Shown here: piece by piece, positions 47,822 through 58,676 of the stretch | Numbering within the stretch: position 1 is the first letter of the stretch | How the letters are laid out: each line of letters begins with the position of its first letter | Source: Rhabditoides inermis | Lineage: Eukaryota; Nematoda; Chromadorea; Rhabditida; Rhabditidae | Assembly: GCA_963966185.1 (NCBI GenBank) | Contig: CAWZYM010000183.1 | Location: 84,501-148,500, forward strand | Direction: 5' to 3' | DNA: 64,000 bases | Program-made: the position numbers and the translations under genes | The notes under the pieces: model-generated | Databases searched by the model: none | Told to the model about the DNA's origin: nothing | Seen by the model: only the letters and a program-made list of their open reading frames with translations

Positions 47822-48482
47822 AATACAACTAATACATGTTCCCGTGGTCGGGGCAGCCGTAACCGCGTCAACGGCGAAAGTCAAGCAATCCGGATCTTTC
47901 AATCCGGAGTATCCGGATCTTGTAGAACATCACGAGGTCCTTGACGTGCCGCCGCTGTTTTTAGTGAGTGCAGGCCCCAGAATCGCATTGTGATAGTCAG
48001 CTGGTCAGCTCCATGGATGACGCTATTACAAAAATGCGTCAGGTGATGTGGTTTCGTGTTCTATCTAGTCTGCTTGATGCCTAATGATGAGAAAAAAAGC
48101 ACGTGCCGTATAGTATAGATTATAAACCAATTTCTATCCGCAGAGTGTTTCCGTGCAGTTTGATTATCGTGCGTGCGATACACACCATGTATTATATACA
48201 TATCACCTCGTGGAATCTATTTCATTTCATTTTTTTCAGGTCATTATAACGAAATGATGAAACATCCAGCTTTTTGTAGGAAATTGCTAATACGCTAGCG
48301 GCGGGCAGCAGTCTGAGGCTTTGCCCCACGTCCAGTTAGACAAATAGCACAAACGCAAATTTTACGTAATTTCCAGAAGCCTTTCCGATTGTTCGCCGCC
48401 AGAATCGAGTTCCGAAGTGCCATGTTCGTCTCTCGATATTTTAATTTTCTCCGAAGTTTTTAAAGAGATAATACATTTATTG

Positions 48483-49761
48483 TCAAGGGTTAATGACGTG
48501 TATTTTCTGTACCAACTGCGGTCGCCGGAGTAAAATGTTGAGTTGAAGTTTGAATTGTCTGAAATCAAATCATATGTAAATCTGAAACCGGTTACGGAAC
48601 ACCTTCGAAAATCTTTTGAGAGAGCGAAAAGAGCAAAATACGTGTGCGAATAACATATGGTCGCGGAACACAACTGAAACTCCGGTAGCCGATTGATAGA
48701 AAGTGAAGCCACTCACCGAGAAGGTTCGAATGTTTCTTAGTCCAATGATATTCACTTGAGAGTCGATTGTGCTAATAATAAATGGACTGCACCAAGTGAT
48801 TGCGAATATGAGTGAAAGAACCAGCATTGAGCGACTCATCTGAAATTATCAATAATGCAATCGATGATCAATCAGTCACTGAAGTACAGTCAGCGCTGTT
48901 GAACCATAATTGTTAGTGTACTTACCCTATCGGACGCTTTTTGATTGGATGTTTTGGAAACTGAAGAAATACAAAATGTCATTTAAAATTGTTATAGAGT
49001 TCAACTCACATTTCATTCGATATAAAACAACACTACACAACACCAAACCAGTAAAGTTCAGAACAACGCAGAATACGAACAAATAATTCTCAATGAATGG
49101 AGAGAAAAGGTTGATGGGTCTAAAGTTTTTTCAAACATGTGGTCGTAAAGTCATTTTGAACTAACGTGCACTGGATAATAACTTTGTGCGATAGAAACGA
49201 GTAAACTGAATAGATTAAAATAATTGGAAACGTCCACGGTGGTATCACAAATAAAACAACGAACATTATATCGCTCAATCTACTCATTCTATAATTGTTT
49301 TCAAATTAATGACTATTGCAAAAATTGGAATGACTATCCTGCACAAAATGTCTGCTGTAGTTGCAATAAAAGTGCCGTTTTGAAGACCAAAACCAATAAT
49401 GTAGAACAATATCTGTAGTTTTGTTTGGTTCTCGAAAACACTAATTGAAAATTGCCTTGTATGCGCATTCGTCCTTATAAGGAGGATAACCAAAGAAATT
49501 GTAAGAGATCGTGATTAGTTGACTGGATAAAGCCATTTGATAACCGATAAGCAGCTGGATCATGATGTATTCTAAATTTCACATTTGAAATAAGTAGTGT
49601 TAGTAGTTTAACAAAAAATGTAAACAACATATTCTCTTACTTTTCTTTTTGTCCACAACATTGGGAGTCAAAACAGCCCACAAGGCATTTGCATTTCCGA
49701 AAGTTCCAAGAATATTAGAACAAATGATGACAACAATTTCGATCCATTCGTTGACGATCAT
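48483..49761 (-). pseudogene. 7TM chemoreceptor-like gene B, missing donor after exon 3
   Basis: Exons in transcript order: 49761-49641, 49571-49456, 49412-49324 (end approximate), 49288-49166, 49119-49010, 48960-48926, 48839-48717, 48673-48603 and 48558-48483 (TGA). Every other exon matches gene A in length and phase. After exon 3 the A and D sequence continues ATACG|GTAG or ATAAG|GTAG, but here a short deletion leaves CCAATTTTTGC with no usable donor, and read-through meets a stop. The product would be about 290 residues with GTFGN, ADILCR, PPWTFP, TWCSP and a KLQL tail. Intron 2 must be spliced from a GC donor (AAG|gcaatt), because its read-through also hits a stop. Probably a recent pseudogene. 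Confidence 0.75.
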
Positions 49762-50063
49762 TCAAAAATACCTGAAATATAACTGGCTTCATATCAAAGA
49801 TCTGCAAATCTGAGCACATGATACATGATACAGAGTGTGTATCGCACTCACCGAATAGTCAAGTAATTGAATGGAAACACTCCGAATACTGCGGGTAGAA
49901 ATTGGTTTATTAAGTTATTACCTTGTGGACCGTAGTTGCACTTATTTATTAAAAAAACAGTTAAAAAAAGTGTCCAATGATGACAAGACACATTCGTTTC
50001 TCTTTCTGAATGAATGCCAGATGCCTGTATACACTTCAACGTCGAAGAGTCGTTCCAGCAAAC

Positions 50064-50142
50064 CGTTTGAAATTTCTCAACACGGCGACCAATACGTACA
50101 TATGTAATATGTTTTTGTATAGCAGAGAGATGCTCCGCAGAA
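50064..50142 (-). pseudogene. Relic E: lone TM7 exon of a chemoreceptor
   Basis: On the minus strand the sequence FCGASLCY is followed by TYYI and, after an 8-base insertion, VAVLRNFK. This corresponds to the TM7 exon of genes C and D. The acceptor AG is also lost (TTTCAA). No other exons of this copy are present, so it is a fragment left from the duplication history of the cluster. Confidence 0.7.
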
Positions 50143-50299
50143 TTGAAACACATTCAAGATAAGTAAAAAAATGGTCTTAGTTTTCTTTTATTATTTTATT
50201 TAGTCCTGAAAAAGGTTTACACACTTATACGATGTTTAAAAGCATGTGTTTTGATCTTTTCGCTTTACTTACTTGTGTTATGTGTTATTTCTTGAATCA

Positions 50300-50560
50300 C
50301 AGCCGGTGCGTGTTTCTATTTGTACAACGTTTATATATCTCAATATGTGTCAAATTGCAGAATATCAGTACTAAAGAGTATATTGAATGGCCTGATTAAG
50401 CAGAGATTCCTCGTATTGAATATTCGAGTAGGTGTAGGTGACACATTCAATGATGTCAACGATGAAACACGTCATTTCTATTCTCTGTCAGAGACTGCTT
50501 GTTGTTCGGGCATGAATTAGATTATACGAATTCCGGTTGACAAATATTCGCGGTTAGATG
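50300..50560. repeat. Segment duplicated near 56570-56660
   Basis: Around 50338-50432 the sequence TCAATATGTGTCAAATTGCAG and the next 70 bp resemble 56572-56652 with substitutions and an indel. It is probably a copied 5' flank of the chemoreceptor genes. Confidence 0.5.
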
Positions 50561-50831
50561 TGGTCGCATTGCCTCAGGTTTCTCCGCCCAATTCGCTCGG
50601 CGAGAGAAAGATGGTCTACATTCTACATAGAGCATAAACGTGTGTTGATTGTTTTTTTTTATTGTTTATCAACAAAGATGTTTTCATTTTATTATCACTT
50701 TGAGCACTCACAGATTGGTTTATCAAAACTCTAGTTCATAGATGAATGTTTAGGTCAAAATGATTAATTGATTTATCATTTATAGGGTAATTGCAGATAG
50801 CAAAAAGAAACATCCGTCACTGTGTCTCTGA

Positions 50832-53800
50832 TCAAATGTGGTTAGTGAATCTGATTACTGTCGTATTCTTCTGATTCTGCACTTTCGGACCGCGGCAGAT
50901 TATTTTTCGGAGTTGCCGTTTGAATTGTCTGAAAACAATTGCATTGTTTCAATCTGAGTAAGAAATACAAACCGCTTGAAATTTTCCGACACAGCGAACA
51001 ATATGTAATAAGTTTGTGAGTAGCCGAGAGACGCTCCACAAAACTGAGAGATAAAATGTAATCGATATGCCACTGTGTCTCTGATCAAATGTGGTTAGTG
51101 AATCTCTCATACCGCCTCTGTTTCTCATACCGCCTCTGTTTCTCATACCGCCTCTGTTTCTCGCGGCGAGAGGTCGTTTCTGCCATATTTTCTCTACATT
51201 TTCTATCCCGGGCAGTATCGATCGACACCCGCCGGTCGACGCCTCTCTCTCTCGAGTTTTGGGGTGGTTTTGTAAGGAGTATAAAACCACCACCAGGTAC
51301 GATATGTCGGGGGAAGATGTTCTAGCCCTGCTGCGCTCGCACGACCGGATCTTGTCTGCCCTGTCGGAGACCTGCTCGCAGAACGCTGCCGCACTCGCCG
51401 CTCTCACCGGAGTCATCAACTCTCTCGTACCCCTCATGCGATCTGCCCCTCCCCACACCACACACTCTCTCACATACGCTGACGTCTGCCGCGCCGTACA
51501 CAAGGACCGCGAGGTCTATCTGGATAAGGCCACCCGTCTGGTGATTGTGGGGAGGAAGGAGTGCGAGAATATGGAGGACACTCTCGAAGCGGACAAGGAC
51601 TTCCTCCGCCAGCTGGTTGAGGGATGTGGAGACTCCACCATCTTCGAGGAGTACAGGGAGGGACGGATCACCTTCCACCGGCACCTCAACTTCCGCCGAA
51701 CGCCGACCACCAACCGGGTCATGAAGGTGCAGATGGCATCCTCTTTCCTGCGAGATGCCTTCCTGTCTGCCATCTGGAGAAGCAGGCACGACGGACTGGA
51801 TGGACTTCAGTTTGCCTATGCGCGCCGCGACTTCACTACCGAGGAGCTCAAGCTGGAGCGAGAGCTGAAGGAGGAGTGCAAAAAGCTCAACGAGGCGGCT
51901 GGTATGGTGGTTTGGGTGATCCGTGACTGCCAGAAGTACAAGCTGCCCAAGCCTCGCCCATTCAAGAACCACAGTCTCACTCGCAGTGTGACTGTGCACT
52001 CTGATCCCGCGCCCCAGCCGCCTGCGCTCTCTTCGTCTGCGCACTCTCTCGCGCCTCCCGAATGACTCGCCTCTCTCTCCTCGCCCGCCGCAGCCTGCTG
52101 CCACCCGCGGCTCTTCCCGCGGGCGTGCTCGCTCCCGTGGAGTGTCGAGGGGTTCTAGGAGGGGTGTTTCCTCGGCGTCCACTTCCACTGTGCGCCGCGC
52201 GTCTAAGAAGCGTAACCAGACCTCTGCTGTGCTCTCGCCTGTTTCAGAGGTGCAGCAGAAGAAGATGCGTGACGAGGACATGACCGATGCCGCCCCGGAG
52301 ATCACCACCGTTGATGCTGTGCCCTAGGGCAGCTGCCCCTTCCCCGTAGACTGCTCCGTACAGGTGGGTTTTACAGTTTCTCATGTTTCGCAGACCTCTT
52401 CTCTTCCCTCTCTAAGTGATGTTCCATTGTCTATATTTTTGTTGCTAAATGCGCGCTCCGCTAGGAATAAGCTGTATGATCTTGATAATTTACTGAACCG
52501 CGTCAAACCCTTGATTTGTGGGATTACTGAGTCTTGGTGCAATAGTTGTGATAACATGAATAGTCTGTGTATGAATGGCCGCTACACGATGTATCGATCT
52601 GATCGCGCCTCACATGCCGGCGGCGTTCTTTTGCTTTGTGACTCTTCTCTCTCTGTAAAACTTATAGCAACCAAATCCATAAATGGTCTTTGTGAATTTG
52701 TATGTGTGGATATTCTCGCGTCTAAACATTTCCGTATTCAAAAACCTTTGCGATTAATCACTGTTTACCGTACTCCCGGGAAAACTTCGCAAGTCAAATC
52801 TACCGGCGCTATTCTCATATCCGAACTTGAAAACCTTTTGCTACCTGATAGTCATTTCCATATCATCCAGGGAGATTTCAATGCGCCCTCGGTGGACTGG
52901 AATTCATTCCAGGCCGCCGAGGCATTTGATCGCTCTTTGGCAGCCTTTGCCTCACTCCACTCACTATGTCAGCTGGTACGCCATGCTACTATGGTGAGGC
53001 GAGTCGGGCAGAGGGCTCATACTCTCGATATCGTACTCACCGATTCCATATCGCTTTTTCAAAATGTCAGTGTGCTGCCGCGTTTCTCTCTCTGTGATCA
53101 TTTACCAGTTGAGTTTCGGTTGCGACTCGGAGTGGGTGAAGCAGTGAGAGAGACGCCCCGCCTGGCATATCGGAGAGCGAAATGGGATGAGATAAACAAG
53201 GCAATTGCGTGCACTGACTGGACATACGATTTCATTGGTTTGACATTAGAACAGGCTACACTTCTTTTTACCGAGCGAATGAAACTTCTTATTACTAACT
53301 TCATCCCTCTCCTTCCCCCGCGTAGAGCAACTAACCCGCCAAAACATGTCGAGAAATTAAGAAAACAAGCATTGCGATATTCGATCCTACATCCCGAGTC
53401 TAGAAAATCTGATAAAGCTCAGCGCAAATTACGCAAAGCGTTATTTTCATGGCATTGTAAGAGGGAAGCGCGGCTGATCGCGGGAGGGAACAAGCGGGCG
53501 CTCTTTCGAGATGTGCGCGCTAGGCTCTTCCCCGCGGATGGCATCGCGTCTCTCTCTCGAAATGGTTTTTTGGTGCATGAGTCACGGGAGAAGGCGGAGC
53601 TTTTCGGTGAGCATTTTGATGCGATATTCTCGCCTCAGGGTGCCCCTCCGACAGGTGCCGTGCTCCCGCAACACACACATCAACTCACGTCCATTCAAAT
53701 ATCATATGCAGAAATACATAAAACCATTCAACGATTAGCATCAAAAACTAATACCAGTCCCGATGGCATCACTCACACTTTTCTGAAGAACACGGTAAAT

Positions 53801-56492
53801 ACTATTAGTGTCCCACTTTCGATTCTTTTTTCAATGTCCACATCGGTCTGCGCAGTCCCCCGAATCTGGAGACTGGCGTATATCAAGCCATTGTTCAAAA
53901 AGGGATCTCGTGATAACATCTCCAATTACCGCCCTATTAGTCTTACCAGCAGTGTTGCCAAAGTCCTTGAACGCATTTTTGTTAAACAATTGACTTCATT
54001 CCTCGAATCAAATAACCTTATCTCATCTAAGCAGTTTGGTTTTCGCAAGAATCGTTCGACAGGCGCTCAACTCATTCAGTGCTATAGTCATTGGTTGAAA
54101 CATGTTTCTAACGGTTTTGTGATTGATTGCATATACATCGATTTTAAGAAAGCTTTCGACACTATAAACCATTCTCTTTTATTTAATAAGTTGCATTCGC
54201 TCGGTGTAAGAGGAAATGTATTGGGGTGGATTCGTAGCTTCCTGTCCGACCGTTGCCAACAGGTGATGGTTGGAGAGGAACTTTCCGCACCAAGACTCGT
54301 CAATTGCGGCGTGCCGCAAGGGTCGTGCCTGGGCCCAATATTGTTCAATGTGTATATCAATGACATTATAGCGCATTTGCCTGATTATGTTTCGTGTGAG
54401 TTATATGCAGATGATTTGAAAGTTTCTTTCGCATTTGATAAAGACGATCTTTCTGCCAAATCCAAGTTTCAATGTGCCATTGACACAATTACTGATTGGT
54501 CTCATCAATGGGGATTACAAATTTCCACTGAAAAGACACAAATTTTGCACATTGGTCGCCGAAATCCCCGATTTGAGTATACAGCAGGCGGCACCACTCT
54601 CGCACCTGCTAACTCAGTCCAGGATTTGGGCATAACAATGAGCACTTCTCTGGTATTTGACTCTCACTATGACCTCATCATTCAAAATACGCTCAACTCA
54701 ATCAATGATTTTCTGAGGGTTTATCAAACGAGAAATTTACATGTCTTGGTTGTTGCCTACACCACTTATTTCCGATGTAAATTGGAGTACTGCACTGAGC
54801 TGTGGAACCCTCAGGATGTGGGATCGGTGAATGCGATAGAATCTGTGCAGCGATACTATACGCGCCGAATATGTCGCCGCGCTGGTTTGTTCTCACTCAC
54901 CTATCCCCAACGATTACAACTTCTCGGCTTACAAACATTAGAGCAACGGCGCATTCTGAATGATGTGGCATACATGCATAAAGTGACCACAAACTCTACA
55001 TACCTTGACTATCATGGTCTTTTCAACTTTGTACCAACTCGTTCTCGCACTTCTCATGGGTGGCGCGTGGTTCCGTGTTTTGATACAGCCCTTAAGAGCA
55101 GTGCATTTTTCAACAGGATTTATAGGCTTTGGAACTCACTCCCCCCTTCCATAGTAATGTCTGCAAAACATGAAACTGTGAAATCCTTCCTAGAAAGTAA
55201 TCCCCATTTGTTGCCAGTTTCGAAGATTCGTAGACTGTAGTCAACTTTCGATGCTTTCTGTATCATTTTACACTTTTTTTTTCTCTCTCATACCGTATGC
55301 CATTGCTCATTTTGCTGTATTGAACTGTTTCTCCAAATGTACACGGTAATAAACTTATTATTATTATATGAGGTTATTTTCTGTTACACTGACCGCGATA
55401 GAGCGCAGGTTGCGCAGACCGATGATGTTGAAAAAAGTGTCAGTGAAGGTGAATGCCATTGGAAGACACCACGTAAACACAAAAGCGATTGAAAAGACTA
55501 GAATCGAGCGCGGCATCTAAAATCAATTCACTTTGCTAAAACATGTCTATCGAAACTTCAATGAGAGTTATCCAAACTACGGTAGTCGTGTTGACATATT
55601 TTCTATTTTCGAAACGTATATATGTACTTTTGTATATCTACTCAGAGATGTTCTTAACTAATGTACTCATAAACAAGTGTTTCAATATCGTCACCTTTTC
55701 TGTTACTTCTTGATTCGTCGCCGGTGAACGTTTTATTATGTAAATTATTATCACGCATATAGCGACGCCACACAAGTTTACCATCATACATAATCCCGTG
55801 AAGCATGAACGAAGAACATCGGGAAATAATGTTATGGGTCTAAACAAAGTATTGCAATTCGACACGTTTGCGTCGACTCACGTGCAAATGATAATTTTTT
55901 TGTGGCTGAGAAATGGGTAAATCATTGCGGCTGTTACAATGGGAAAAATCCAGGGTGGAACGAGAAAGAACAAAACAAAGCGTTTCGTTCGCATGCTAAC
56001 GATTCTAAATAAGGTTTGTGAAAGTTCACAACATGTACCTTATATTTATCAAAAAATATAATTATCAAAGAACCTACCTTATAGGTATTACCAATCTACA
56101 CAGAACATCAACTATCACTGCGATAAAAGTTCCCATTTGTAAAGGCAGAGCAATCACATAAAATACCATCTGAAAAGATAACAAACTATATTCAAGTACA
56201 ACACAAACCTTGAAAGCGCATTCATCCAAATAAATCTCGAGTTGAAAAACGTAGTATGATATAGAAATGAGCTGACTCCACAACGCCATCTGATAGGCGA
56301 TCACCAGTTGAAACATTAGTAATTCTAAAGTATAGTAATTCTAAAATATTTGAATAGTAACAGTTGAGTACTTTTCCTCAGGTCGACGATATTCGGACTG
56401 AACATGGCCCACAAAACATTCGCATTTCCGAATGTCCCAAGTACATTGGAGCAGAGAATAACGACGATTTCAACGATTTCGTTCGCTATCAT
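50832..56492 (-). CDS. 7TM chemoreceptor-like gene D, intact, 295 aa
   Basis: Exons in transcript order: 56492-56372, 56324-56209, 56169-56078, 56004-55882, 55839-55695, 55516-55394, 51043-50973 and 50928-50832 (TGA). All junctions are GT-AG and the frame is open for 296 codons. TM1 carries GTFGN at 19-23. The DRY position reads VDVLCR at about 99-104. TM4 has VPPWIFP, TM6 FTWCLP, and TM7 FCGASLGYSQTYY, followed by a basic tail KRQLRKII. The layout resembles nematode Srsx-type chemoreceptors (sensory, plasma membrane), a tentative family call. Intron 6 is 4.35 kb because it contains a near-full-length LINE in antisense. D is the only copy in the cluster without a visible lesion. Confidence 0.85.
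51304..52327 (+). pseudogene. LINE ORF1 with one frameshift
   Basis: From ATG 51304 (context CGATATGTCGG) the frame runs to a stop at 52065. It encodes a short N-terminal coiled-coil-like region, an RRM-like centre (RLVIVGRKE...) and the ORF1 C-terminal domain (ARRDFTTEEL...GMVVWVIRD). Just before the stop, at about 52055-52065, the plus-one frame continues open to 52327 with a basic RG/SR-rich tail and an acidic end. This is a natural ORF1 C-terminus for nucleic-acid binding, so a single-base change probably broke the original ORF. Alternatively a second small frame starts at ATG 52062 (ATGA overlap), but its product looks unnatural. Confidence 0.75.
52364..55240 (+). CDS. LINE ORF2: endonuclease and reverse transcriptase, 958 aa
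   Basis: The frame is fully open. The N-terminal apurinic-type endonuclease domain shows NARS (N29), TESW (E56), GDFN (D171, N173), LDIVLTD (D222) and SLCDHLP (D245-H246), all the expected catalytic positions. The reverse transcriptase follows with NYRPISL (521-527), FGFRKNRST, IDFKKAFD (D593), PQGSCLGPILF and YADD (681-684). A thumb and C-terminal region without a zinc knuckle completes it. It nicks target DNA and copies LINE RNA by target-primed reverse transcription. The order and motif spelling fit the CR1/Jockey group. With all catalytic residues present it could be active if ORF1 is supplied elsewhere. Confidence 0.93.
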   Translation: MGFTVSHVSQTSSLPSLSDVPLSIFLLLNARSARNKLYDLDNLLNRVKPLICGITESWCNSCDNMNSLCMNGRYTMYRSDRASHAGGVLLLCDSSLSVKLIATKSINGLCEFVCVDILASKHFRIQKPLRLITVYRTPGKTSQVKSTGAILISELENLLLPDSHFHIIQGDFNAPSVDWNSFQAAEAFDRSLAAFASLHSLCQLVRHATMVRRVGQRAHTLDIVLTDSISLFQNVSVLPRFSLCDHLPVEFRLRLGVGEAVRETPRLAYRRAKWDEINKAIACTDWTYDFIGLTLEQATLLFTERMKLLITNFIPLLPPRRATNPPKHVEKLRKQALRYSILHPESRKSDKAQRKLRKALFSWHCKREARLIAGGNKRALFRDVRARLFPADGIASLSRNGFLVHESREKAELFGEHFDAIFSPQGAPPTGAVLPQHTHQLTSIQISYAEIHKTIQRLASKTNTSPDGITHTFLKNTVNTISVPLSILFSMSTSVCAVPRIWRLAYIKPLFKKGSRDNISNYRPISLTSSVAKVLERIFVKQLTSFLESNNLISSKQFGFRKNRSTGAQLIQCYSHWLKHVSNGFVIDCIYIDFKKAFDTINHSLLFNKLHSLGVRGNVLGWIRSFLSDRCQQVMVGEELSAPRLVNCGVPQGSCLGPILFNVYINDIIAHLPDYVSCELYADDLKVSFAFDKDDLSAKSKFQCAIDTITDWSHQWGLQISTEKTQILHIGRRNPRFEYTAGGTTLAPANSVQDLGITMSTSLVFDSHYDLIIQNTLNSINDFLRVYQTRNLHVLVVAYTTYFRCKLEYCTELWNPQDVGSVNAIESVQRYYTRRICRRAGLFSLTYPQRLQLLGLQTLEQRRILNDVAYMHKVTTNSTYLDYHGLFNFVPTRSRTSHGWRVVPCFDTALKSSAFFNRIYRLWNSLPPSIVMSAKHETVKSFLESNPHLLPVSKIRRL

Positions 56493-57010
56493 TTTTTGCA
56501 AGTGAAAAAGTGGAATTGTATAAATATGCGTGCCATCATTTCTAGTTAAAAGTTTATATATATTTCATTTTTTCAATATGTGACTAATTGCAGAACACGA
56601 GTACGCAATATTCGAGTACTGAATGGAATGATTAGTCAAACCATTCTCGTATTGGTTGTAAGTTGCACAGAGTACAAAACATGCGTCACACATGATACAT
56701 GAAGTTTGTGAAACATTGCCGCAATAAAACATCCGTCTGCTTGTCTTCGCACTAAGTTTTTTTTTGTTAGATATATGGAGAAGAACAACTATGTGAAAAC
56801 GTTTGCTACCGTTTCATACCTAAAACAAACAGACATCAGAATTCCAAACAGAACAAAAAACTATATTTTCACTGAAATGCAATACTGAACAAAACTTTGT
56901 TTAAATCAGGTTCTCGATATTCATTCTAAAATGATAATTTATCATACTCATTCTCGCTTTTCATTGCATTGATGATTACGAATCGTCTCTTTATCACGTT
57001 CCCTCACTCG
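56493..57010. other. Intergenic region upstream of gene D
   Basis: It contains the duplicated flank segment noted at 50300-50560 and AT-rich sequence. No exon is supported. Confidence 0.6.
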
Positions 57011-57648
57011 TCAATGGAACCAGCGCACGAACTTCTGCCAGATAGTGGGCGGCTTGGGAGTGGCGGCGGCTGCTTCCCCTCCCTCTCCTCCTCCTCCTCC
57101 TCCTCCTCCTCCTCCTCCTCCTCCTCCTCCTCCTCCTCCTCCTCCTCCTCCTCCCCCTCCTCCGCCCGTCGCAGGCTCGTCGAACGCGGTGTGCGGAATC
57201 TCCATCGTGCCATTGCCCAGCGAGACGACAAAGGAATCCTGGAATCGTCTAGCTATGAAGACTAGGAAGAGCTGTGAAGATCTGTGAAGATTTTCAAGTG
57301 ATACTATATGATACTAAACGTATGCTATGATAAGCTGTATATGAAGTGCTAAGTATGAATGGAGACATATGTCGAATTGAAGGTGTGCTCAGTCTCTTCG
57401 AGACAGCCTCTTCGAAACGCTTTCGAAACACGCTGTTTGGTAGTGTTTCGAAGGCGTTTCGAATTCAGTGTCGAAGGAAGTTTCGAAGAGACTGACCGCT
57501 ACTCGAAGACAATAAACAGTTGACGTACGGTGGCGTTGCTGACGCTGCCTGCTGAGAGTGTCTCGGCGGTGGCGTTGAGGACTCGCTCCGCGTGGAGATC
57601 CATAGCCACGTCTAGGCTGCACTCACCGAACTGGAAAGGGGGGGGGGG

Positions 57649-57687
<39 letters not shown>

Positions 57688-57714
57688 AAGGAAATAGGAA
57701 AAGAGGAAAAGAGG

Positions 57715-57763
<49 letters not shown>

Positions 57764-58425
57764 GTGGGGGATAGAGGGAGAGGGGGGACAGAGGGAGAGA
57801 GGAAGAGAGCGAGAGAGGTACACTCACCTGATAGCTGGTCTGCAGCACGTCCCCGCACCAGCATTGGTGCAGCTGCGTTGCGCCCTTGAACGGCACCGTG
57901 CCGCGGTCTGAACTTCATTTACATTCATTGTGTTTGTATTAATTTGCCAAAATATTCTTTATATACTTTTAATTATTAAAAACATTAATTGTTTAATCAC
58001 CCTCGCAGGTGGCGTTGAACAGCGTGGCGTTTCCGTCGTCCGGACTCGCGCCCAGAAGAGCCGGCACAGAGTCGACGGTGGTTGGGGGCTGAACAAAGTG
58101 TATTCTTCCTCTGCGATTGAAATCGATGATAGTTGTGATAAGTGGTTCCGCGACACCCAAGACCCAAAATAGAACACGACTCGCTTCCCGGCGCTGCTTT
58201 GTTATCAACTTAAATCACCACAATACATTGTCCAAAATAGATTTGAATCGGCACCTCGGTGGGCGCTGGTGTCGTTTCCGCTGTCTTCGAGTGTTGCGCA
58301 TTCATGTGCGCCCGGTGGCGAGCCATCCAGTCCTATAAGCAAGGAGAGTGGAATGAACACAGAGAGAGAGAGAGATAGAGAGAGAGTTAGAGAGAGAGAG
58401 AGAGACAGCGCACCGTTCCCCGATT

Positions 58426-58460
<35 letters not shown>

Positions 58461-58627
58461 TCTCCCAATCCTGCTGCCTTTCCCAAGCACGCTCCCTCTC
58501 CCTCTCCCGCTCGCGCCTCTCCGACTCCATTCTTCTGTACTCATAGCGCTCCCGCCAGTAGAAGTAGTCGTGGTTGTCGTTGCGGTGCACCACCGTGATC
58601 GTGGGATTCTGGAATCGCTCTCTCTCG

Positions 58628-58676
<49 letters not shown>

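Larger units (their letters stand above)
46636..48482. other. Intergenic region between genes C and B, repeat-rich
   Basis: It holds a 120 bp direct duplication (46744-46986), a Helitron-like element (47074-47821) and about 650 bp of unassigned sequence. A short exon-like stretch near 47955-48042, between an acceptor and a donor, matches no other exon in the window. Confidence 0.5.
51106..55370 (+). mobile_element. CR1-type LINE, near full length, inside intron 6 of gene D
   Basis: The element begins with three 18 bp units (CTCATACCGCCTCTGTTT), followed by ORF1 (51304-52327 including a frameshift) and ORF2 (52364-55240). It ends with a short TTATTATTAT tail rather than poly(A), as in CR1/L2-type LINEs. 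Transcription is opposite to the host gene. The 35 bp directly upstream (51071-51105) repeat 50818-50852 exactly. No ordinary target-site duplication was found. Confidence 0.9.

Noticed and set aside
47955..48042. Exon-like stretch between an acceptor and a donor
   Set aside because: It does not align convincingly with any receptor exon and has no neighbours in phase.
51322..52308. 328-codon minus-strand frame
   Set aside because: It is the antisense shadow of LINE ORF1, caused by GC-rich codon bias.
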